Origin: an uncultured bacterium | Lineage (GTDB): Bacteria; Bacillota; Clostridia; Lachnospirales; Lachnospiraceae | Direction of reading: 5' to 3' | Length of the DNA stretch: 64,000 nucleotides | Assembly (NCBI GenBank): GCA_947177425.1 | Contig: CAMWUN010000001.1 | Coordinates: 1 to 64,000 of the forward strand | Part shown: one piece after another, positions 1 to 7,784 of the stretch | Layout of the letters: the number at the start of each line of letters is the position of its first letter | Numbering within the stretch: the first letter of the stretch is position 1 | Program-made: the position numbers and the translations under genes | The notes under the pieces: model-generated | Databases searched by the model: none | The model's input: only the letters and a program-made list of their open reading frames with translations | What the model was told of the DNA's origin: nothing

Positions 1-766
1 AAATAGAAAAGACGGTATCACGGACAGCCGGATTTAAGTGTACTGGGTAAACGAGCTGTACATCGCTATTTTCTTCTACCAAACGCTTTACAGCTCTGCA
101 TATATTTTCTAATGGCTCACCTAAATTTTCACGTCTGTGAGCCGTCATCAATATAAACTTTGAACTGCTAAAATCAATCTTTCTCAATATGTCATTCTTA
201 AATTGATATTGTTCCCTAACTGTATATTGGAATGCATCAATTACAGTATTCCCTGTAACAAATATGTTGTCAAATATATTTTCTTTTATTAAGTTCTCTT
301 TATTATTCTCAGTCGGTGCAAAATATAATTCTGCAATTTGTGAAATAATCTTTCTATTCATTTCTTCTGGAAAAGGTGAATAATTATCGTATGTCCTTAA
401 ACCAGCTTCTACATGTCCTACTGGAATTTGCTGATAAAAAGCTGCTAAAGCGGCAGATGCTGAAGTAGTTGTATCTCCATGAACCAAAACAATATCCGGC
501 CTAATTTGCGGCAATAAATTTTCTAAACTTTCCATAACAGATGTTGTAATTGACGTCAGCGTTTGCCTTTCCTTCATGAGATTTAAATCATAATCTGGCT
601 TTACACTAAAAATCTCCAACACTTGATCCAACATCTGACGATGCTGGCCAGTAACACATACAATACTCTCAATTTCCTCAAGTTTCTCTAATTCTTTTAC
701 CAGCGGGCACATTTTTATTGCTTCCGGTCTTGTACCAAAAACGCTTAATACACGAATTTTCTTCAT
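1..766 (-). CDS. wecB: UDP-N-acetylglucosamine 2-epimerase (non-hydrolysing), 3' end cut by window edge
   Basis: Interconverts UDP-GlcNAc and UDP-ManNAc in the cytoplasm, the first step towards UDP-ManNAcA. The 255 residues present begin MKKIRVLSVFGTRPEAIK, with the family GTRPEAIK motif at residues 11-18. They also contain HGDTTT, HVEAGLRT followed by PFPEEMNR, and TAHRRENLGE, all hallmarks of this epimerase family. The C-terminal third (the family is usually about 370-380 aa) lies beyond position 1. The start at 766 has a GAGGAAAG site 11 bases upstream. The gene follows wecC by 110 bp in the same direction, so the two form a UDP-ManNAcA pair at the distal end of the operon. The sequence is markedly AT-rich. 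Confidence 0.96.
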   Translation of the reverse strand, partial: MKKIRVLSVFGTRPEAIKMCPLVKELEKLEEIESIVCVTGQHRQMLDQVLEIFSVKPDYDLNLMKERQTLTSITTSVMESLENLLPQIRPDIVLVHGDTTTSASAALAAFYQQIPVGHVEAGLRTYDNYSPFPEEMNRKIISQIAELYFAPTENNKENLIKENIFDNIFVTGNTVIDAFQYTVREQYQFKNDILRKIDFSSSKFILMTAHRRENLGEPLENICRAVKRLVEENSDVQLVYPVHLNPAVRDTVFSI

Positions 767-876
767 ATTAAAACCAACTTTCCTCAAATTTTGCTTATAC
801 ATTAGCCGTCGCGACCACTAAAACGGCTATATTCTATGTAGTCCAAGAAGACTTTCTAAGAAAGCCTCCTTAGGAT

Positions 877-2142
877 TTATTTTTTAAATTGATATAAATT
901 TCCGTAATTTACAATGGTAAGTCCAGAGTCTTCCTGCTGTTTAATAATATTTCTGGTATCAAATAACACAGGTGTTTTCATAAGTGATGCAATATGTTTA
1001 TGATCCATATTTTTATACTCATTATGGTCTGTCAAAATTACAACAATATCTGCATGTTGCACAGCCGTATCCAAATCAACATACTCATCATTGGGCACGT
1101 GTGGATCATATACCTGAACCATAAACCCTTGGCTTTTTAGCATTTCAACTATTTCAAAGGACGGGCTTTCCCTTACATCATCTACATTTCCTTTATAAGT
1201 GACCCCAAATGCTGCTATTTTGGGATTGTCAATTCCTTTCAACAACATATTAATTTTTTCTACAACAAATTTGGGCATGCTCTTATTTGTATCTCTTGAT
1301 AAACGAATAATTTGTGCAACTTCTGGTGCCTTTGCACAGATAAAATAAGGATCTATTGCCAGGCAATGTCCTCCAACACCTGGACCTGGTTGGTGAATAT
1401 TTACACGCGGATGTTTATTTGCCATCTGAATTACATCCAGGCAATTTATATCCAAAGCATAACAAATTTTAGCCAATTCATTTGCCAATGCAATATTTAC
1501 GTCTCTAAATGTATTCTCCATACATTTAGACAATTCTGCTGTTTTAGCTTCTGTTTTTATAATTTCCCCCTCAACAAATACACCATATACTTCTGCTGCA
1601 TGTTCCGTACATGCCGGGGTAATACCCCCTACAATACGATTATTATGGCGTAACTCATATAGTATCTGTCCGGGCAATACTCTTTCCGGGCAATGTGCTA
1701 AGTAAATATCTTTTCCGATTACGTATCCTTTTTTTTCAAAAATTGGCTTAACTATATCATCCATTGACTTAGGTGCAATAGTTGACTCAACTATTACCGT
1801 ATTACCTTTCTCCACAAACGGTAAAATATTTTCAACTCCTTGCACTACAAATTTTAAATCACAGCTTCTAAATTCATCATCTAAATTAGGTGTTGGTACT
1901 GCAATGATAAAAGCATCTGCCTTTTCTGGTACAAGAGATGCCCTAAAATTTCCATTCTGTACTTGTGCTTTGACAACTTCCTCCAAGCCCGGCTCTTCAA
2001 TATGAATATGCCCCTGATTAAGCATATTTACTACCCTATCGGAAATATCTACACCAATTACTTCACAACCACTTTGTGCAAACATAGCTGATGTAGGTAA
2101 ACCAATATAACCTAATCCAATAACACATATTTTTTTTCTCAT
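877..2142 (-). CDS. wecC: UDP-N-acetyl-D-mannosamine dehydrogenase
   Basis: Oxidises UDP-ManNAc to UDP-ManNAcA with two NAD+. The 421-aa protein has an N-terminal Rossmann motif GLGYIGLP (residues 9-16) and the catalytic cysteine in GPGVGGHC at about residue 260. The conserved HCPERVLPG stretch and a C-terminal UDP-binding domain with KGNVDDVRESPS are also present. I chose the ATG at 2142 over an in-frame start at 2178 because AAAGGAAAAGAAA immediately precedes it and it avoids overlap with the GT4 gene upstream. Pairing with wecB favours ManNAcA over glucose or GlcNAc as substrate. A UDP-GlcNAc dehydrogenase (WbpA type) is the main alternative. Confidence 0.93.
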   Translation of the reverse strand: MRKKICVIGLGYIGLPTSAMFAQSGCEVIGVDISDRVVNMLNQGHIHIEEPGLEEVVKAQVQNGNFRASLVPEKADAFIIAVPTPNLDDEFRSCDLKFVVQGVENILPFVEKGNTVIVESTIAPKSMDDIVKPIFEKKGYVIGKDIYLAHCPERVLPGQILYELRHNNRIVGGITPACTEHAAEVYGVFVEGEIIKTEAKTAELSKCMENTFRDVNIALANELAKICYALDINCLDVIQMANKHPRVNIHQPGPGVGGHCLAIDPYFICAKAPEVAQIIRLSRDTNKSMPKFVVEKINMLLKGIDNPKIAAFGVTYKGNVDDVRESPSFEIVEMLKSQGFMVQVYDPHVPNDEYVDLDTAVQHADIVVILTDHNEYKNMDHKHIASLMKTPVLFDTRNIIKQQEDSGLTIVNYGNLYQFKK

Positions 2143-2174
2143 TTTCTTTTCCTTTCGTAATAAGTGTATTTTGT

Positions 2175-3449
2175 TCAATTTCCACCCAAAATATCAATAT
2201 ATTTTTTATTCTGATTTTCACGTGAAAAAATACTTATCTCTTCAATATCACAACTTCTTAATTCTCTTAAGGTATCTTTTTTCCAATATTGCAATATTTT
2301 TTCTAAAGTTTTCTCTAATTCACTCTTTTCATTTCTGCTCCAAACTCCAAGCTTATATTTTCGAATCAACTTTGTCATTAAATCATGTTCTGCACCAATA
2401 TGCCATATAATTTTACCACTTCTCATATAATCATAAAATTTACCTGAAACTATATATTTACCTGAAGCATCTCGTGTATCATGTATACTAATCAAAACGT
2501 CACTCATTCTCATATACTCAAAAGATTCCTCTTGGGATACATTTCCAATATAATGCACATTCTTTTCTATTCTATTTTCTCGTTGTTCTTTTACTCCTAT
2601 AAAGAATAATTCTACTTCCGGAATTTTATTTACAATTTCAATTAGATTATATGGATTTCTATAGTTGTCTTTTCTGTCCAACAGGATTATGTTACCAGTA
2701 AATACCAAGCACAACTTATTTCTCTTCTCCCATTTTCTATATGTTTTCTTCCCCTCAGTATCCCTCCAGTCCCTTTCCGAATAGCCATTATATACAGTAG
2801 CCATTTTATTTGCTGAAACTCCCATTATGTGAATCATATCCTTTAAAAATGTATCTGAAAATCCTACTATTTTATCAGCATACCTAAAAAACTTTTTTTC
2901 TGTGTAATATGCTAAATTCTTTTTTTGATTCCATAAATGCCATGGATCCCGATAATCATATATAATCCTAACACCACTATTTTTCTTATATATATCTCTC
3001 CCAAGCTTTATAAGCACAAAAGCAGGCATACTGATTATAACTGTTTCTATACCGATATCATCAATTAAATCACAAATTTTTTTCTTATATCTCCATATCC
3101 ATAACTGTTTGTAAATTCCTTCACGACAGTCTGGTTCATTATATACCCAACTGATAATTGGCGTCAATATTTTGGCTATTATTCTACGAAATAACTCATA
3201 AAATTTATTATTTTTTTTAATTTCTTGGGCCATCAAACGCCTACCATCCCCCCAAAAATAACATGTATATTTTTTTTCCCGCTTTGGCTCTTCTTTTTCT
3301 TCAAATTTAGGTGAAACTGTATAAACTTCCCATCCGTGTTGAGCCAAACAGTTTGCTAAATAATACATTCGTTGAGTTTCACCCCACGAATTCATCTTCG
3401 GCCACATTGAAGGACAAATTATCAATATTTTGTTTTTTTTATCTCGCAT
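2175..3449 (-). CDS. Glycosyltransferase, GT4-like (GT-B fold)
   Basis: Putative cytoplasmic sugar transferase of 424 aa. It begins with a basic segment and KILIICPSMWPKMNSWGETQRMYYLANCL cut here to its key parts: a GT-B donor-side strand followed by a glycine-containing loop. The C-terminal domain has LCLVFTGNI, VHYIGNVSQEESFEYM and SGKFYDYMRSGKIIW, which match the GT4 nucleotide-sugar half, although the usual E-x7-E signature is weak. The ATG at 3449 is preferred over one at 3476 because AAAAAAGG lies eight bases upstream. It sits between GT8 and wecC in the AT-rich end of the operon. Donor and acceptor cannot be told from sequence. Confidence 0.8.
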   Translation of the reverse strand: MRDKKNKILIICPSMWPKMNSWGETQRMYYLANCLAQHGWEVYTVSPKFEEKEEPKREKKYTCYFWGDGRRLMAQEIKKNNKFYELFRRIIAKILTPIISWVYNEPDCREGIYKQLWIWRYKKKICDLIDDIGIETVIISMPAFVLIKLGRDIYKKNSGVRIIYDYRDPWHLWNQKKNLAYYTEKKFFRYADKIVGFSDTFLKDMIHIMGVSANKMATVYNGYSERDWRDTEGKKTYRKWEKRNKLCLVFTGNIILLDRKDNYRNPYNLIEIVNKIPEVELFFIGVKEQRENRIEKNVHYIGNVSQEESFEYMRMSDVLISIHDTRDASGKYIVSGKFYDYMRSGKIIWHIGAEHDLMTKLIRKYKLGVWSRNEKSELEKTLEKILQYWKKDTLRELRSCDIEEISIFSRENQNKKYIDILGGN

Positions 3450-3529
3450 ACTATATACCTTTTTTACTTCAATCACTTATTCCAATAAATAGCTTATTTC
3501 CACGTTATGCCTGCATAAATAATTATTTA

Positions 3530-4501
3530 CTATTTCATTTTTATCATTGCTTTTATACCCAAAAGCGATACTGGAAAAAAAATACTTTTAGGCAGAATTT
3601 TATTTAAAACTCTTTCTATTTTTATTATAACGCTAAATTTTATTTTTTTCCTTTCCATATCCTTCCAATTTGAATCCAACATATATTTATCAAAAATTTC
3701 CTTGTATGGATGCTTGCTACTACAGTGCCACGGATTTTCACCTAACACCCTAATCAAATGAATAATACAGGGATAATCTCTTGCTTCTCCTATTTCATCT
3801 TCAGTATAATATTCTTCTTTAGATAAATATTTAAAATAAATACTTTCCGAATAAATTTTATGAACAGGTTGAAAATTGTATTTAACAGGCAAGCAAAAAA
3901 TTTCATCTTTACATACGATGTTATAAATATCTTGGTCTGGATGCATAAAATCTATCTTTTTGTCTTTAATAAACTTAATAATCTTTTCTTCCCACTTTTC
4001 TTTTCGCCACTTTGTACAATCAATAAGAATCACTCCCGCATTATAATATGGATTTTTTTTATATCGATAAATATTTATTAAATCTGCATAAGCATCTAAG
4101 ACCATTCCCAACATTTTTTCTTGCATATCATAATTCATCAGTTCCTCAAGCGATTGGCATATTATAGTGTCACAATCTATATATATAAGTCTCTCAATAT
4201 CAAGCGGAATTAATCTTTCAAAATAAAGTCTTAAATTTGTCATTGCTGAACCACGATATAAAGACAAACCTAATTTCTTTATTTCTATTAATTCTTTTTT
4301 TGCATCAATTATGTCAATTTCCTGCCCAAAATCTTCAGCTAAATTTATAAATTTGTTACAATTCTCCTCATTTATGTCTACTGCCAATAAATATACTTTT
4401 ATAGAATTTTCCAAATTATTTTTAAAAAGCGAGGTCATCGATATGCCAGCAATAGGAGCAAAACCATTATCGCACATATACATCACATTAAGTGTTTTCA
4501 T
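3530..4501 (-). CDS. Glycosyltransferase family 8
   Basis: A retaining GT-A sugar transferase of 323 aa. It opens with NVMYMCDNGFAPIAGISMTSL, the usual GT8 start (donor-binding strand followed by a helix). The metal-binding DxD is in LIYIDCDTIICQSLEEL, followed by YYNAGVILIDCTKW and HPDQDIYNIVC. GT8 members in such loci add hexoses, often galactose or glucose, to lipid-linked oligosaccharides or lipopolysaccharide; the donor here is unknown. The ATG at 4501 has AAGGTAGA eight bases upstream, better than the start at 4573, which would overlap the upstream GT2 gene. The C-terminus carries a basic, hydrophobic tail that may touch the membrane. Base composition is AT-rich like its neighbours. Confidence 0.9.
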   Translation of the reverse strand: MKTLNVMYMCDNGFAPIAGISMTSLFKNNLENSIKVYLLAVDINEENCNKFINLAEDFGQEIDIIDAKKELIEIKKLGLSLYRGSAMTNLRLYFERLIPLDIERLIYIDCDTIICQSLEELMNYDMQEKMLGMVLDAYADLINIYRYKKNPYYNAGVILIDCTKWRKEKWEEKIIKFIKDKKIDFMHPDQDIYNIVCKDEIFCLPVKYNFQPVHKIYSESIYFKYLSKEEYYTEDEIGEARDYPCIIHLIRVLGENPWHCSSKHPYKEIFDKYMLDSNWKDMERKKIKFSVIIKIERVLNKILPKSIFFPVSLLGIKAMIKMK

Positions 4502-4514
4502 AATTATATCTACC

Positions 4515-5507
4515 TTATATTCCTCGAATTTTATGCTGCATTCTACGTAATCGCGGAATAAAAAATAGTCCACCCATCCCTTCTAACATCCAACAAAAAA
4601 TTAATGCACACCTGGCAAAATACGTATCCCTAACTTTTAATATTTTACAAAAAAAAGATAATTTCCTGTAATTGGGGCAAGATTTTTTCATGTAAAATTG
4701 CATTTCTTTAAGAGTTCCATTATAATATTCTGGCACATCTGCGATATTAAAATAATACCATTTATATAAATAATAATTTAATGATAAAATATCACCTTCA
4801 TCTTCGACATTATCGCGTATCCTTGAAATAAATTCCGCCAAACTCTTCCATATATTTTTGGGATGCCATGCGTAATTCTTTTCTATATTTACACTCGTTG
4901 AATCGCTATGACGTATCCATTTATACAACACCTCAGACACAAAAAAAACTTTTTTACTATGCAAATGTATTTGCTGCAAAAAACAAACATCATCAGGTAA
5001 ATCTATAAATCGGATCTGATTATCCCTCACTAAATCCATCTTATATATTTGTGCATGATGCCATGTATATAACCACTTATTTGCATCTAATTTAGGTATA
5101 TGCTGCTTTAGTATTCTCCCTTTCTCATCGACTTCATCAAATCCACCAATTATACAATCTGCATCTTCCTTTTCAGCTAAATCGCATAACTTTTTCAAGC
5201 AATCACTTTCCATATAATCATCAGCATCACAAATTAATAGGTATTTTCCCCTTGCGTTATCTATTATACGATTTCTATTTTCAAGAATCCCCTCATGCTT
5301 TCCGGCAAATATGCGAATATTCATCTGTGGATTTTCCTGTATAATCGTATTAATTATTTTTAGTGACTCATCCGTTGAGCCATCATCACAATATAATAAT
5401 TCATAATCAATATATTTTTGTGCTTTAATTTGTTCAAACGCTTTGATTAGATGCTGAGAATAATTATAGTTTGCAATACCTATGGTTAAAAAAGGTTGCT
5501 TATACAT
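4515..5507 (-). CDS. Glycosyltransferase family 2
   Basis: An inverting GT-A transferase of 330 aa. The N-terminal half has the family pattern: FLTIGIANYNYSQHL, then LLYCDDGSTDESL, then YLLICDADDYMESDCL, whose DADD is the metal- and nucleotide-binding site. The C-terminal half is less typical and ends in a short hydrophobic, arginine-rich tail. The ATG at 5507 is chosen because GAGGG lies seven bases upstream; it overlaps the last codons of the preceding GT2 gene by eight bases, implying translational coupling. Sugar specificity is not visible. Confidence 0.88.
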   Translation of the reverse strand: MYKQPFLTIGIANYNYSQHLIKAFEQIKAQKYIDYELLYCDDGSTDESLKIINTIIQENPQMNIRIFAGKHEGILENRNRIIDNARGKYLLICDADDYMESDCLKKLCDLAEKEDADCIIGGFDEVDEKGRILKQHIPKLDANKWLYTWHHAQIYKMDLVRDNQIRFIDLPDDVCFLQQIHLHSKKVFFVSEVLYKWIRHSDSTSVNIEKNYAWHPKNIWKSLAEFISRIRDNVEDEGDILSLNYYLYKWYYFNIADVPEYYNGTLKEMQFYMKKSCPNYRKLSFFCKILKVRDTYFARCALIFCWMLEGMGGLFFIPRLRRMQHKIRGI

Positions 5508-6531
5508 CCTTTGTCCCTCGCTCATTATCATTTACATCTCTAAAATCATTTTTTTTCTCCGACTTTTCTTTTTGCTCTTGTTTCTTTCCTTCCGGCTCGT
5601 CAAAATTCAGTCTCTTTTCCTCCACCACCAGCGGCCTGTGTATCACCCTCGTATTAATATTTAAAATATATTCTCCCAAAAGCCCGATAAAAAATAACTG
5701 TATAGATCCAATCACAAAAACACCGATAATCATAGGTGCATAGCCTGCCTGGAATTTATACCAGTTAGCCAGTTTCATAATCAGGTAAATAACCGCAATA
5801 GCCAGACTCACTGCTGAACCAATAAACCCCAGAAAGGTAGCCAGCCGAAGCCCTACTTTGGTATAAGAAGTAATGCTGAGCATGGCTGCATCGTATAGCG
5901 TATAAAAATTGTTATGGGTCTTTCCCGCTCTCCGCTTTGCCTGCTCGTACTCTATATCCTTCCTCTTAAAACCATACTCCGCCACAATCCCGCGCAGGAA
6001 AGGCACCGGATCGTCCAACTGCCGCAACAGTTCTATGAAAGTCCTGTCATACAGTCCAAACCCTGTAAAATGCTCAATCATTTTAACTGATGACATATTT
6101 TTAATCACTTTATAGTAAACACTTCTCAAAAAATAAACGATGCGGTTCTCCTTGCTGGACGTCTTAATTCCGCTGACTATCTTGTATCCCTTTTCCCACT
6201 CTTCCACAAATTTGGGAATTAACTCTATCGGATCCTGAAAATCACAACAGACTGAAATCGTACAATCTCCTGTGGTCTGGCACATACCATAAAAAGGCGA
6301 GTTAAACTGGCCAAAATTTGTCACATTGAAAATCGCCTTAACCTTATGGTTTTCTGCACACAGCTTTTCCAGCGCTTCCCTCGTGCCGTCAGTGGAACAG
6401 TTGTCAATAAATACGATTTCGTAATCATACCTGGAAAGAGTTTCATTGATTACATTCACAAGCGAATGGCACATAAGTTCCACATTTTCCACTTCATTAT
6501 AACAGGGTACCAAAATACTTATTTTTTTCAT
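5500..6531 (-). CDS. Polyprenol-phosphate glycosyltransferase, GT2 DPM1/GtrB-like
   Basis: A membrane-anchored GT2 enzyme of 343 aa that probably loads a sugar onto undecaprenyl phosphate. Residues 1-230 form the GT-A domain: SILVPCYNEVENV, VFIDNCSTDGT, and CDFQDPIELIP with its DxQD acidic site. Two transmembrane helices follow (LATFLGFIGSAVSLAIAVIY and APMIIGVFVIGSIQLFFIGL) in the arrangement of GtrB/ArnC/DPMS proteins. A highly charged lysine- and glutamate-rich tail ends the protein. Such enzymes make polyprenyl-P-sugars used by GT-C transferases outside the membrane, which fits the 850-aa GT-C-like protein upstream. No Shine-Dalgarno site precedes the ATG; a small ORF overlaps it by ATGA. 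Confidence 0.92.
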   Translation of the reverse strand: MKKISILVPCYNEVENVELMCHSLVNVINETLSRYDYEIVFIDNCSTDGTREALEKLCAENHKVKAIFNVTNFGQFNSPFYGMCQTTGDCTISVCCDFQDPIELIPKFVEEWEKGYKIVSGIKTSSKENRIVYFLRSVYYKVIKNMSSVKMIEHFTGFGLYDRTFIELLRQLDDPVPFLRGIVAEYGFKRKDIEYEQAKRRAGKTHNNFYTLYDAAMLSITSYTKVGLRLATFLGFIGSAVSLAIAVIYLIMKLANWYKFQAGYAPMIIGVFVIGSIQLFFIGLLGEYILNINTRVIHRPLVVEEKRLNFDEPEGKKQEQKEKSEKKNDFRDVNDNERGTKDV

Positions 6532-6644
6532 GGTGTATGTTCATCGGGCAGATTCCCCCATATCTGCACCTGTCCTTCCATATTTTTCCTCATTTCTGCG
6601 CAGCTTTTTGCACATAGCGTAGTTTGCGGATGCTGCGCAGACAC
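6528..6644 (-). CDS. Possible 38-aa leader ORF coupled to the GT2 gene
   Basis: A small reading frame starting GTG at 6644, with AAAGGA nine bases upstream, and ending in a TGA that overlaps the ATG of the downstream GT2 gene (ATGA). The GT2 gene has no ribosome site of its own within 15 bases, so it may be translated by re-initiation from this frame. The translated peptide (VSAQHPQTTL...) has no recognisable motif. The first part lies in a 9-bp hairpin with arms at 6596-6604 and 6632-6640. It may be a real coupled leader peptide or only untranslated sequence. Confidence 0.3.
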   Translation of the reverse strand: MSAQHPQTTLCAKSCAEMRKNMEGQVQIWGNLPDEHTP

Positions 6645-6709
6645 AAACTCTTTTCCTTTTTTGCTATTAAAATATCATTAAGTATTATATACCAACTTGT
6701 CCAACTCTG

Positions 6710-7672
6710 TCATTTAAATTTTTGCATAATATTCTTATATTTTCCATATTTCCCAGTATTTTGCATCGCACATATGGTTTCCCTGATTCCACTCTCAAAA
6801 GATACCTCCGGCGCAAACCCTGTATCCCTGCATAATTCTTCTATTTCTGCGCTCAGATACATCACCTGGTTTTCTCCATAGGAAACTGCACCCAGAGCTA
6901 CCTCTGGTGCTTTACCTGTAAAATCTGCTGCTCCTTTCGCCATAACCTCAATGTATTCCCTCAGCTTCCTTGCTTCACCGCTGCCAAGCACATAAACTTT
7001 TCCTGATTTTCCTTTTTCTCCAAGAAGCAGCAAAGCCCTTGCAGCATCCCCGCTGTATAAGTAATCCCATATCTGCTCCCCTGGTGTAAACTCTGCTTTC
7101 TGCCCTGCCAGCATTTTCTGTATTGTCTGAGAAATCATGTCCGCTTTTCCATAGGGCCCGTATATGCTAAGAATTCTTACCCAGACATGCCTGATTCCTA
7201 ATTCCTGACACTGTATTCTGCTCATCTGTCCAGCGCATAGCTTCGCCATGCCATATCCGTTTTCTGGAAATACAGGCGTATCCGGCGTCAGTCTGCCTTC
7301 ATATCTTCCATATTCTGCCTGGGAGCCTGCGCCTATAAAAACCCTGCATCCTAATTGGGAGGCAAGTTCCACAGCATCTAAAGTAAATTTGATATTTTCA
7401 TTTTGAAGATACATGTCATTTCTGGCTTTTCCGGTTGTTCCCGCCCACGCAAGGTGATAAAACACATCATACTTATCATCTATCAATCGGCTTAATTGGC
7501 TAATTTCAGATAAATCAGCTTCCATTACCTTTACAAGCCTGCTCTGGGGAATATGGCGCATTCCTGAAGAACCTCTGTGGCAGATTGCCAGAACCTGTAT
7601 CTGTTCTTGGATGCATTTGCTTATTAATGCCATTCCTATCATGCCCGTAGGGCCGGTTATTATTATTTTCAT
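6710..7672 (-). CDS. NAD-dependent sugar epimerase/dehydratase (extended SDR)
   Basis: A 320-aa short-chain dehydrogenase acting on a nucleotide sugar. It starts MKIIITGPTGMIGMALI, a glycine-rich NAD(P)-binding loop in the GxTGxxG pattern. The active-site serine region is FIGAGSQAEYG and the catalytic YxxxK is YGMAKLCAG, with DLSEIS and YHLAWAGTTG in the usual places. The ATG at 7672 has AGGGGTG seven bases upstream, and a longer start at 7756 would run through a strong hairpin. Substrate and product are not certain; related enzymes make dTDP- or UDP-linked 6-deoxy or epimerised sugars. It sits between the 850-aa membrane protein and the GT2 loader. Confidence 0.87.
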   Translation of the reverse strand: MKIIITGPTGMIGMALISKCIQEQIQVLAICHRGSSGMRHIPQSRLVKVMEADLSEISQLSRLIDDKYDVFYHLAWAGTTGKARNDMYLQNENIKFTLDAVELASQLGCRVFIGAGSQAEYGRYEGRLTPDTPVFPENGYGMAKLCAGQMSRIQCQELGIRHVWVRILSIYGPYGKADMISQTIQKMLAGQKAEFTPGEQIWDYLYSGDAARALLLLGEKGKSGKVYVLGSGEARKLREYIEVMAKGAADFTGKAPEVALGAVSYGENQVMYLSAEIEELCRDTGFAPEVSFESGIRETICAMQNTGKYGKYKNIMQKFK

Positions 7673-7683
7673 TCTTACACCCC

Positions 7684-7714
7684 TGCATATCGCAAGCATC
7701 GCTTGCGATATGCA
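7684..7714. repeat. Perfect 14-bp inverted repeat (hairpin) upstream of the epimerase gene
   Basis: TGCATATCGCAAGC at 7684-7697 is exactly mirrored at 7701-7714, leaving a three-base loop. A second, 7-bp hairpin (TGGAAGT/ACTTCCA, 7728-7743) lies just beyond. In the minus-strand transcript both sit between the stop of the 850-aa gene and the epimerase ribosome site. No T-run follows, so a classical terminator is unlikely. It could be an mRNA processing or stabilising hairpin, or a REP-like element. Confidence 0.7.
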
Positions 7715-7784
7715 CCAATAAAGAGTCTGGAAGTTTACTTCCAAACTTTTCTCCAATATATGCCTTTTAACCGTTTACTGTCTG

